Shown here piece by piece: positions 15,820-22,820 of a stretch of DNA of 64,000 bases. Each line of letters starts with the position of its first letter. Position 1 is the first letter of the stretch. The translations under genes and the position numbers were made by a program. The stretch lies in contig DATLXM010000045.1 in assembly GCA_035575835.1 (NCBI GenBank), positions 1 to 64,000 on the forward strand. Direction: 5' to 3'. The notes under the pieces are model-generated. The model was not told the origin of the DNA. It saw only the letters and a program-made list of their open reading frames with translations, and did not search any database. Origin of the DNA: Gaiellasilicea sp035575835 (GTDB lineage: Bacteria > Actinomycetota > Thermoleophilia > Gaiellales > Gaiellaceae).

Positions 15820-16509
15820 TCACGTGACGAGCTCCCTGAGCTCGCGGAGGTTCGAGTCGAGCCGCTTGCCGAGGAGCTCGAGCCGGTAGAGCGCGTACGC
15901 GAGGACGGTCATCGCGAGCCAGGCGATGCAGAACGTCAGGAACATCGTCCCGGACATCTGCGGGCCTTCACGCGTGAAGACGGTCGGATGGATGATGTTC
16001 TCGGCGAGCCGGATCGCGAGGAAGCTGACGGGGATCAGGACGACCCCGAAGAGCGCGTAGACGGCCGAGATGTTCGCGCGTCGCGGCCCTTCCTCGATCG
16101 AGAAGCGCAGCATGAAGTAGGCCGAGTAGAAGAGGAAGAGAACGAGGAAGAGGACGAGCTGGTTCTCGCTCCAGAGCCACCAGTGCCCCCACGAGGCCTT
16201 GGCCCAGATCGAGCCGGTGAGGAGCGTCAGCGACCCGAAGATCGTTCCCTGGTGGATCGCGACGTAGCTCTCGAGGTCGTAGCGCTCGTCCTTCCGCCAG
16301 AGCAGGAGCAGTGCCTTGTAGGCCCCCCAGCCGAAGCAGGCGTAGGCGGTCAGGGCGATCGGGACGTGGAAGTAGAAGATCCGCTGCGAGATGCCCTGGT
16401 CGACGTCTTCGGGCGCGACGAAGAAGGCGAATCCGATCGCGACGCCGATCAGCGCCGCCGCGAGAGCAGCGAGGACCGGGACGTGATTATTCCGAGACGA
16501 CGTACTCAA
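15820..16509 (-). CDS. ccmC: Heme exporter/handling protein CcmC
   Basis: A 229-residue membrane protein with six membrane segments. CcmC of system I presents heme outside the membrane for transfer to CcmE. The tryptophan-rich external loop is visible as WGHWWLWSEN, flanked by conserved histidines in FYFHVPIAL and VAIHQGTIFG. The start is taken as TTG 16509, which overlaps the end of ccmB by 23 bases; no ATG or GTG in frame would keep the first membrane helix without extending deep into ccmB. CcmE, CcmF and CcmH are not in this window. Confidence 0.85.
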   Translation of the reverse strand: MSTSSRNNHVPVLAALAAALIGVAIGFAFFVAPEDVDQGISQRIFYFHVPIALTAYACFGWGAYKALLLLWRKDERYDLESYVAIHQGTIFGSLTLLTGSIWAKASWGHWWLWSENQLVLFLVLFLFYSAYFMLRFSIEEGPRRANISAVYALFGVVLIPVSFLAIRLAENIIHPTVFTREGPQMSGTMFLTFCIAWLAMTVLAYALYRLELLGKRLDSNLRELRELVT

Positions 16510-17125
16510 AGGACGCCCAGCACAGTACCGCGAAGATCCCGTCGTACAGAGCGAGAAACGCGAGGTACCGCCCCGGGTCGGGCGAGACGCTCGCACCCAC
16601 GCCGCCGACGACGAGCGGGATCGCGAGCGGAAGGAAGAGCAGGGGCAGCACCAGCTCGCGCGTCCTGCTCGCGGCCGCCATCGCGGCGAGCAGGGTGCCG
16701 ACGGCGCAGATCCCGATGCTGGCCAGAATCACTCCCGCGACGGTGGCCGCGTCGACGGGGGCGAAGAAGAGCCCGAATGCCGGGAGTGCGACGAGTTCGA
16801 CGGCACCGAGGAAGACGAAGACGGCAGTCGCCTTGCCGAGCCAGATCGCGCTCCGGTCGCAAGGTGCGAGCACCAGCCCCTCGAGCGCGCCGCTCTCCCG
16901 CTCGGGCGCCCAGACCCGCGCGAGACCGAGGAGGGCGGTGAACACGAGCGCGACCCAGAGGAGCCCCTGCGCGGCGATCTCGTCGGCGTCGGCCGGGAGC
17001 GCGAAGTGGAAGATCACGAGAGTCGAGATGACGAAGAGGAGCATGGCCGGAAAGGTGTCGCGCGCCCGCAGTTCGAGCCGAAGATCCTTGCGGGCGAGCG
17101 TGACGACGTCCGTGAAGTAGGTCAC
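16487..17125 (-). CDS. ccmB: Heme exporter membrane subunit CcmB
   Basis: A 212-residue permease with six membrane segments, partner of the CcmA ATPase. The N-terminal ARKDLRLELRARDTFPAML and the WAPERESGALEGLVLAPC loop are characteristic of CcmB. It overlaps ccmA as GTGA and ccmC by 23 bases. In system I the CcmAB ATPase drives release of heme-loaded CcmE from CcmC; it is not thought to move heme itself. Confidence 0.88.
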   Translation of the reverse strand: MTYFTDVVTLARKDLRLELRARDTFPAMLLFVISTLVIFHFALPADADEIAAQGLLWVALVFTALLGLARVWAPERESGALEGLVLAPCDRSAIWLGKATAVFVFLGAVELVALPAFGLFFAPVDAATVAGVILASIGICAVGTLLAAMAAASRTRELVLPLLFLPLAIPLVVGGVGASVSPDPGRYLAFLALYDGIFAVLCWASFEYVVSE

Positions 17126-17721
17126 GCGAGCGCCAGCCTGGCTGTTGCGAGCTGCTCGACCCGGCTCGGATCGTGCGTCGAGAGAAGCACGGTGCGCTCG
17201 CCCCGGAGGTCGGCGAGGAGGCGGTCGAGCAACTCTGCTCCCTCGCTGTCGAGCGCGGTGTAGGGCTCGTCGAGGACGAGCAGCGCGGGGTCGTGGAGAA
17301 GGGCGCGGCAGAGCGCGAGCCGTTGGAGCATCCCGCGCGAGTAGGTGGAGGAACGCTCGGCGCGCGCGTCCCAGAGCCCGAATCGCTCGAGCAGCATCCC
17401 GATCCGCTCACGCCGCTCGGGGACGCGATAGAGCCGGCCGTAGAGGTCGAGGTTCTCGAGCGCGGTCAGATCGCGATAGACGAGCGCTTCGTGTCCCAGG
17501 TAGCCCAGATCCGCACGCTCGGCCCGCACCTCGAGGGTTCCGCGCGTCGGCGCGGCGAGCCCGGCAATGAGCCGCAAGAGCGTCGTCTTGCCCGACCCGT
17601 TGGCCCCTGTGACGACGAGGAAGCCGTCCCGTTCGACGCGGAGGTCGAGCGGCCGCAGCGCCCGCTTACGTCCGTAGCGCTTCTCGAGCCCGATCGCCTC
17701 GATCGCGGGAGCGGCGGTCAT
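17122..17721 (-). CDS. ccmA: Heme exporter ATP-binding subunit CcmA
   Basis: A 199-residue ABC ATPase. Walker A is GANGSGKTTLL, the signature is in TYSRGMLQRLALCRALL (YSRGM replaces LSGGQ, as is usual in CcmA), Walker B is LLVLDEPYTALD and the H-loop is VLLSTHDP. It is the promoter-proximal gene of a block running ccmA-ccmB-ccmC-ccmD-ccsA/hemX-hemA-hemC-hemD on the minus strand. A 12-bp imperfect hairpin lies ~38 bases before its ATG. Confidence 0.9.
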   Translation of the reverse strand: MTAAPAIEAIGLEKRYGRKRALRPLDLRVERDGFLVVTGANGSGKTTLLRLIAGLAAPTRGTLEVRAERADLGYLGHEALVYRDLTALENLDLYGRLYRVPERRERIGMLLERFGLWDARAERSSTYSRGMLQRLALCRALLHDPALLVLDEPYTALDSEGAELLDRLLADLRGERTVLLSTHDPSRVEQLATARLALA

Positions 17722-17758
17722 CCGGGGCTTCCGGCCGCCGAATGACCCCGTACGTGCC

Positions 17759-17786
17759 CCCAGGGGGACATCGGTGTCCCTCTGGG
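17759..17786. other. Imperfect inverted repeat upstream of ccmA
   Basis: Arms CCCAGGGGGACA and TGTCCCTCTGGG (one mismatch) around a TCGG loop, between the UbiA and ccmA genes. No T-run follows on either strand. On the minus strand it lies in the ccmA leader; it may be the terminator of the upstream operon, a leader structure, or an operator. Confidence 0.5.
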
Positions 17787-17885
17787 AACGCTATCGAGGA
17801 TCTCTGCACGCGTGTGTGACGACACCGTGGCGGAAGTGTGACGGTTGCCGGGCCGCGGGCCGCTGCGCAGCCGCCTTGCTCGGTC

Positions 17886-18752
17886 TCAGCGCAGGAGCAC
17901 GTCAGCGACCACAAAGCCGAGGAAGACGATGCTGATCAGGCCGTTGACAGTGAAGAAGGCCGCGTCGAGCCGGCGCAGGTCACCGGGTCGGATCAGCGAG
18001 TGCTCGTAGAGGAGGAGCCCGGCCACCGCCACGACCCCGAGCCAGTAGGCCAGGCCGACGTCGAGCCCGCTCCCCGCGAGGACGAGCAGAGAAACGGTGC
18101 CGACATGGTGGAGCCGGGCGCCGAGGAAAACCCCGCGCTCGCTCCACCGAACCGCCCACGAATGCAGGCCCTCGGCGCGGTCGTGCTCCAGATCGAAGAG
18201 CGAGTAGAACAGGTCGAATCCCGCGACCCAGAGGGCAACGGCACCCCCCAGTGCCCACGCCTGCCAGGGCACCTCCCCCGTGACCGCGGCCCACGCGCCG
18301 ACCGGCGCGAGCCCGAGCGAGACGCCGAGCCACTGGTGGCAGAGCCACGTGACCCGCTTGAGGTAGGGATAGACGACGAAGAGCATGACCGGCACCGGCC
18401 AGAGCCACCGCACGAGTGGATCGAGCTGTGTGACCGCGAGCAGGAAGACCGTGAACGCGAGCGCGCACAGCCCGACCACCTGGCCGCGGCTCAACGTTCC
18501 CGAGGGCAGCTCGCGCGAGGCCGTACGTGGGTTCCGCGCGTCCCCTTCGGCATCGATCAGCCGGTTCAGCCCCATGGCGAGCGTTCGGGCTCCTACCATC
18601 GCGACCGTGACCCAGATCCAGTCGGCGGCCGCCGGGATCTCCCCGAGCGCGAGCGACATCCCCACGTAGGCGAACGGGAGCGCGAAGATCGTGTGCTCGA
18701 GCTTGACGAGTGCCGCGAACCGCCGCGGCAGGCCGACGGCGACGTCGCTCAC
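17886..18752 (-). CDS. UbiA-family prenyltransferase (menaquinone/4-hydroxybenzoate polyprenyltransferase type)
   Basis: A 288-residue membrane enzyme with eight or nine helices that attaches a polyprenyl chain to an aromatic acid. Both Mg-diphosphate motifs are present: NRLIDAEGDARN (NxxxDxxxD type) and DLFYSLFDLEHDR (DxxxD type). The sequence resembles the 4-hydroxybenzoate/MqnP-like branch used for respiratory quinones. GTG 18752 overlaps the upstream mogA/moaB stop as GTGA. Grouping with cytochrome c maturation genes downstream fits a respiratory role, though the intervening 160 bases with a hairpin suggest separate transcription units. Confidence 0.85.
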   Translation of the reverse strand: MSDVAVGLPRRFAALVKLEHTIFALPFAYVGMSLALGEIPAAADWIWVTVAMVGARTLAMGLNRLIDAEGDARNPRTASRELPSGTLSRGQVVGLCALAFTVFLLAVTQLDPLVRWLWPVPVMLFVVYPYLKRVTWLCHQWLGVSLGLAPVGAWAAVTGEVPWQAWALGGAVALWVAGFDLFYSLFDLEHDRAEGLHSWAVRWSERGVFLGARLHHVGTVSLLVLAGSGLDVGLAYWLGVVAVAGLLLYEHSLIRPGDLRRLDAAFFTVNGLISIVFLGFVVADVLLR

Positions 18753-19228
18753 GTCTGGCGGTGGCTCGTCGGCTCGTCGGCGAGCAGGTCGAGCGCGTGG
18801 GCGAGCGCAGGCAGGAGGACCGCGAACCCGTCGCGGCAACCGCCCGGCGATCCCGGGAGATTCACGATCAGCGTGTGCTGGTGGATCCCGGCGACCCCAC
18901 GCGAGAGCAGCGCATGAGGAGTCTTCGCAATCGAGTCCGCGCGGATCGCCTCGGCGATCCCGGGCGCCTCCCGGTCGATCACCGAGCGTGTGGCCTCCGG
19001 TGTGACATCGCGCGGAGCCATCCCCGTCCCACCGGTCGTCAGGATGACCCCCGCCTCGTCCGCAAGGTCGAGAATCGCTCCCGCGATCGCCTCGGTCTCG
19101 TCCGGTACCACCCGGCGCGTCACCTCGTATCCCTCACCAGCGAGAAGATGGGCGAGCAGATCGCCACTCGCATCCTCGCGCGTCCCGGCGACGACCCCGT
19201 CGGAAACCGTCAGCACCGCCGCCCTCAG
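18749..19228 (-). CDS. Molybdopterin adenylyltransferase-like protein (MogA/MoaB), CTG start
   Basis: A 159-residue member of the MoaB/Mog family, which adenylylates molybdopterin before molybdate insertion. Motifs: VLTVSDGVVAG at the N-terminus, TTGGTGMAPRDVTPEAT and NLPGSPGGC. The family N-terminus (RAAVLTVSD) is supplied only by CTG 19228, which overlaps the moaC stop as CTGA; the next start, GTG 19216, would cut four residues of the first beta strand. It is encoded with moaC, and moeA lies at 27.6 kb, so part of a molybdenum cofactor pathway is present; moaA, moaD and moaE are not in view. Confidence 0.87.
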   Translation of the reverse strand: MRAAVLTVSDGVVAGTREDASGDLLAHLLAGEGYEVTRRVVPDETEAIAGAILDLADEAGVILTTGGTGMAPRDVTPEATRSVIDREAPGIAEAIRADSIAKTPHALLSRGVAGIHQHTLIVNLPGSPGGCRDGFAVLLPALAHALDLLADEPTSHRQT

Positions 19229-19671
19229 AGCGACTCCTTCGTCTTCTCGACGAGCGTCACGCCGGAGATCACCATCGCCTTGTCCACGGCCTTCGCCATG
19301 TCATAGACGGTCAGCGCCGCGATCGAGGCCGCGACGAGTGCCTCCATCTCGACTCCGGTCTGCGCGGTCGTCTCCGCCGCGGTCGTGATCTCGACCGAGG
19401 TCTCGCGCACCTCGAGCTCGACGTCCACGACCGAGAGCGGCAGCGGGTGGCAGAGGGGAATCAGGTCGCTCGTCCGTTTGGCGGCCATGATCCCCGCCAG
19501 CTGCGCGGTTGCGAGAGCGTCGCCCTTCGGCAGGTCACGAAGGCGTCGAGCCGTCTCCGGCGCCATCTCGACGGTCGCCCGGGCGACAGCGCGCCGGCGC
19601 GAGATCGGCTTCGCCCCGACGTCGACCATCTTGACCGAGCCGGAATCGTCGACGTGGGAGAGGTCGCTCAC
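19225..19671 (-). CDS. moaC: Cyclic pyranopterin monophosphate synthase
   Basis: A 148-residue enzyme acting after MoaA to form cyclic pyranopterin monophosphate in molybdenum cofactor synthesis. Conserved segments MVDVGAKPISRRRA, LIPLCHPLPLS and GVEMEALVAASIAALTVYDMAK include the active-site His and Lys region. GTG 19671 overlaps the otsA-like stop as GTGA. The pathway genes here are interleaved with unrelated functions, which is unusual. Confidence 0.95.
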   Translation of the reverse strand: MSDLSHVDDSGSVKMVDVGAKPISRRRAVARATVEMAPETARRLRDLPKGDALATAQLAGIMAAKRTSDLIPLCHPLPLSVVDVELEVRETSVEITTAAETTAQTGVEMEALVAASIAALTVYDMAKAVDKAMVISGVTLVEKTKESL

Positions 19672-21074
19672 CCCCGCATGCTAATCGCGCGATCGACGTC
19701 GGCGAGCTGCGCTTCGACCCACGAGCGCTGGTCGTGCTCGCGAACCTGGGCCGCGATCGCGGTGGCCCACGAGCGCCGCTGGGCCGGCGGCAGCTCGAGG
19801 GCTTGCTCCAGTGCGTCGGCCTGCTGTTCGACATCGAGCGGGTCAACGGCGAGCACCCACTCGCGAAGCTCTTCATACGCACCCGTGTTGACAGATAAGA
19901 CAACGACGCCGTCGCGCGTATTCACGAGCGGCGCCTCCTTCGCGACGAGGTTCAGCCCGTCCATCACCGCATTCACGATGAGCACGTCGAACTGCTTGTA
20001 GGCGGCGATCGAGCGCGGAAAGTCGTCCGAGATCCGAAGCCGGAGCGCACCCGGAAAGCGAGCCTCGATCCGCGCCGCGGCGGCTTCGATCCGCTCCCGC
20101 TCCTCGACGTACTCCGGGATCGCCTGCCGCGAGGGATCGAGCAGCGCGAGCAGGACGACCCTGCCGTGCAAGTCCGACCGCCGCTCGAGCAGGCGCTCGA
20201 AGGCCTCGAGGCCGCGGACGACATTCTTGGACGGATCGGTGCGGTCGACCCGGAGGATCAATCGTTCGGGCCGCTCCGCGAGAAGCTCGCGCTCGCGCTC
20301 GACGACAGGGGCGCTCACGGCAAGCGCGTCGAACTCGGCCGCGTCGACCGAGATCGGATGCGCCGTCAGGAGTGTCGATCCGGGTTCGAGATCGTGCGCC
20401 GCGCACGTCTCGATGAACGCGGTGCGCCAGCGGTCTGTATGGAACCCGACGACGTCGTTCGCCAGCATCCCGGCGTGGATCTCGTGGACGATCTGCTCCG
20501 GGAGAACCTCCCAGGCTCGCGGCCCGACCCACGGGATGTGGACGAAGTGGGTGAGCATCGCCCGAGGGAAGCGTTCCCGGACGAGACCGGGCACCAAGTA
20601 GAGGTGGTAGTCGTGGAGGAACACGACGGCATCAGGCTCGCGCTCGAGCTCCGCGCAGACCGCGTCGGCGAACGCGCGGTTGACCGCCGTGTACCCGGTG
20701 CGCCACGCCGGAAGAAGGTCTGTGCCCGGATCGTGTTTCCGCTCCCAGAGCCCGTGCTGGACGAACCAGAGCGTGGGGTTCGCGACGACGTTGTAGTAGC
20801 GGTCGTACGCGCCGGGGTCGTGTGCGACGAGCCGAAGGCGGTAGGACGAGCCATCCTGCGCCGTCTCCTCGCGCGCGCCAGATGCCGCCACCGCCCGATC
20901 CTCGTCGGAGAGGGCGCTCGCGATCCAGGTCACGTCGTGCTGGGAGACGAGGGGGCTGAGGGCAGTCACGAGGCCCCCGGCACCCCGCCTGGCCACGCGG
21001 TCCCCCGCCTCGTCGCGTCCGTAGCCGATGGGGCCGCGATTCGAGACGACGATCAGCTTCCGCCGCGCCGGCAC
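19668..21074 (-). CDS. otsA: GT20 trehalose-6-phosphate synthase-like glycosyltransferase
   Basis: A 468-residue GT-B enzyme of family GT20, expected to join a nucleotide-sugar glucose to glucose-6-phosphate. The VVSNRGPIGY N-terminus, GGLVTAL loop, WFVQHGLWER, FLHDYHLYLVPGLVR and AVMDGLNLVAKE are all family features. The loop that in E. coli OtsA reads RLDYSKG is RVDRTDPSKN here, a divergent form, so the acceptor or donor may differ. No trehalose phosphatase gene is adjacent. GTG 21074 lies ten bases after the upstream gene, with TAGGCT seven bases before it. Confidence 0.82.
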   Translation of the reverse strand: MPARRKLIVVSNRGPIGYGRDEAGDRVARRGAGGLVTALSPLVSQHDVTWIASALSDEDRAVAASGAREETAQDGSSYRLRLVAHDPGAYDRYYNVVANPTLWFVQHGLWERKHDPGTDLLPAWRTGYTAVNRAFADAVCAELEREPDAVVFLHDYHLYLVPGLVRERFPRAMLTHFVHIPWVGPRAWEVLPEQIVHEIHAGMLANDVVGFHTDRWRTAFIETCAAHDLEPGSTLLTAHPISVDAAEFDALAVSAPVVERERELLAERPERLILRVDRTDPSKNVVRGLEAFERLLERRSDLHGRVVLLALLDPSRQAIPEYVEERERIEAAAARIEARFPGALRLRISDDFPRSIAAYKQFDVLIVNAVMDGLNLVAKEAPLVNTRDGVVVLSVNTGAYEELREWVLAVDPLDVEQQADALEQALELPPAQRRSWATAIAAQVREHDQRSWVEAQLADVDRAISMRG

Positions 21075-21084
21075 GGGTGGGAGC

Positions 21085-21528
21085 CTAGAGCAGCTTCGTG
21101 AAGCGGAGGCATGAGCCCTGCGGCCCGCTGCCGATCTCGAACTCGTCGGCGATCGAGCGGATGATCGCGATCCCGAGCCCGCCCTCGCTCAACTCGTCCT
21201 CTTCGGTGGCTCCGTTGCTGCCAGCCGTTGCGGGCTCGAAGCCCGCGCCGTCGTCGGAAACCTCGACGATCAGCCTGTCCTCGCGGAGCTCGAAGCTGAT
21301 CTCGACGTGGCCCTCACCCTCGGCGTAGGCGTGTCGGACGGAGTTCGACGTCGCCTCCGTCAGCGCGAGCTTCAGGTCGGCGAGCGTCTCGTCGGGGAGC
21401 GGGCGGACGCGCGCGAGGCCGGTCAGGGCAAGGCGGGACAGCGTGATGTACTCCGGCTTGGCCGGAATCGTCAGCCGGACAGTCCGGCCCTCAGCGCCGT
21501 TGTCGGGCGTGCCCTCACCTGAACTCAC
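21085..21528 (-). CDS. RsbW-type anti-sigma factor / serine-protein kinase (HATPase_c_2)
   Basis: A 147-residue GHKL-type kinase of the anti-sigma factor group that switches sigma-B/F-type factors by binding them or phosphorylating an anti-anti-sigma protein. The N box is LALTEATSNSVRHAY, G1 is VEVSDDGAGF and G2 is GGLGIAIIRSIAD. GTG 21528 is preferred over TTG 21537 because GGAAGG lies nine bases before it. A sigma-B/F-like promoter lies ~55-90 bases upstream, fitting autoregulation. No cognate sigma or antagonist gene is adjacent. It is the first gene of the otsA-moaC-mogA-ubiA run. Confidence 0.87.
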   Translation of the reverse strand: MSSGEGTPDNGAEGRTVRLTIPAKPEYITLSRLALTGLARVRPLPDETLADLKLALTEATSNSVRHAYAEGEGHVEISFELREDRLIVEVSDDGAGFEPATAGSNGATEEDELSEGGLGIAIIRSIADEFEIGSGPQGSCLRFTKLL

Positions 21529-21590
21529 GTGCCACAACCTTCCGCTTGATCTACCGAAAGATACTGAACCCTCATCGGTTCTCTCTAGCT

Positions 21591-21617
21591 ATACCCGCGG
21601 TCGGCATTGTCTTAAAC
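21591..21617 (-). promoter_or_regulatory. Sigma-B/sigma-F-type promoter
   Basis: On the minus strand GTTTAA (21617-21612), a 15-base spacer and GGGTAT (21596-21591) match the stress-sigma consensus of Bacillus SigB, Mycobacterium SigF and Streptomyces SigB. It points at the anti-sigma-type kinase gene starting at 21528. Confidence 0.7.
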
Positions 21618-21620
21618 CGA

Positions 21621-22820
21621 TCACCCTTCCGGATCGACCGGGCGTTCGATCAGCCGGACTCGCACCGTGACCCGCTTTCCCGTGCCACCGCGGACGACCG
21701 TGACAGGCACGAGTTGCCCCGGCTCCAGCTTGCCGGTCACGATCTTGGCGATGTCGTCAGCGCGGACAACAGGCTCGCCAGCGAGAGAGACGATCAGGTC
21801 GCCACCGAGGCTGACCGAGGAGCCGTTGAACACTTCCCGGCGCTTGGCCCCCTTCAGGCCGGCGCGCTCTGCGGGAGCGTCCTCGACCACCTCCTCGATC
21901 AGCGCGCCGCGCTGGGCGCGGAGGTCGTAGCGGCGGGCGAGTGCCGGGGTTACGTCCACGGTGGTGATCCCGATGTAGGCGTAGGCGACCCGGCCCCTCT
22001 CGATCAACTGCTCCATCGAGCGGCGCGCAGCGTTGATCGGGATCGCGAAGCCGACCCCCTCGGCGTTCCCGGACTCCGAGCGGATCTGGGCGTTGATCCC
22101 GATCACCCGCCCGCGGGCGTCGAGCAGCGGGCCCCCGGAGTTGCCGGAATTGATCGGCGCGTCGATCTGGATCGCGTTCGCGACGTTGTAGCGCGAGGTC
22201 AGCGAAGGAATCGAGCGGGAGACGGCCGACACGACGCCGACTGCGAGCGAGTTCTCATTCCCGAACGGGCTCCCGATCGCGGCGACCGGGTGGCCGACGA
22301 CGACGGCGTCGGAGTCGCCGAGCGGAAGCGGGGAGACGGTGTGGTCGTCCGGGTCGAACTTGATCAGACCGGTGTCGTCGAAGAGGTCCCAGCCCACGAT
22401 CGAGGCGGGAATTCGATCGCCGTCGTCGAAGACGACATAGACCCGCTGCGCCCCGCGCACCGTGTTCTGGCCCTCACCGGCGTTGGTGATCACGTGCGAG
22501 TTCGTGAGCACGTGCCCTTCGGGCGAGACGACGAAGCCTGAGCCCTGGGAGCGGCCGCCACCCGCGAAGAGCGCGTAGATCGTGACGACCCCCGGGGTGC
22601 TCCGCGCGAAGATCGCGGCCGGGTCGAAGCGCGCGCCGGTGAGCGGTGTGGCGGTCGGTGCGGCGGCGAGCGGCGCGTCCGCTTCCGTCGAGACGACGAC
22701 GGTCCGGACGGTCGCGGCGTCACCGTCGACCCAACCCGCGGTCTTGGCGACCAGCAGCGAACCCGAAGCTCCGATCGCCGCAGCGACGAGCGCAACGACG
22801 GCGAGGGCAGTGGGTCGCAT
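21621..22820 (-). CDS. HtrA/DegP-like S1C serine protease with PDZ domain
   Basis: A 399-residue envelope protease. Residues 1-25 form a membrane anchor or signal, then a low-complexity linker, a trypsin-like domain and one PDZ domain (from ~residue 290). The catalytic triad is His in TNSHVITNAG, Asp in DLFDDTGLIKFD and Ser in INSGNSGGPL. It degrades or refolds damaged exported proteins. Its ATG follows the histidine kinase stop with no gap (TGAATG), so the two-component system and protease form one operon, and the protease may be an output of that envelope stress sensor. Confidence 0.92.
   Translation of the reverse strand: MRPTALAVVALVAAAIGASGSLLVAKTAGWVDGDAATVRTVVVSTEADAPLAAAPTATPLTGARFDPAAIFARSTPGVVTIYALFAGGGRSQGSGFVVSPEGHVLTNSHVITNAGEGQNTVRGAQRVYVVFDDGDRIPASIVGWDLFDDTGLIKFDPDDHTVSPLPLGDSDAVVVGHPVAAIGSPFGNENSLAVGVVSAVSRSIPSLTSRYNVANAIQIDAPINSGNSGGPLLDARGRVIGINAQIRSESGNAEGVGFAIPINAARRSMEQLIERGRVAYAYIGITTVDVTPALARRYDLRAQRGALIEEVVEDAPAERAGLKGAKRREVFNGSSVSLGGDLIVSLAGEPVVRADDIAKIVTGKLEPGQLVPVTVVRGGTGKRVTVRVRLIERPVDPEG

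Noticed and set aside
19668..19690. TAGCAT six bases before the moaC GTG as a leaderless promoter
   Set aside because: The box is within the final codons of the otsA-like gene, which overlaps moaC as GTGA; coding constraint explains it.
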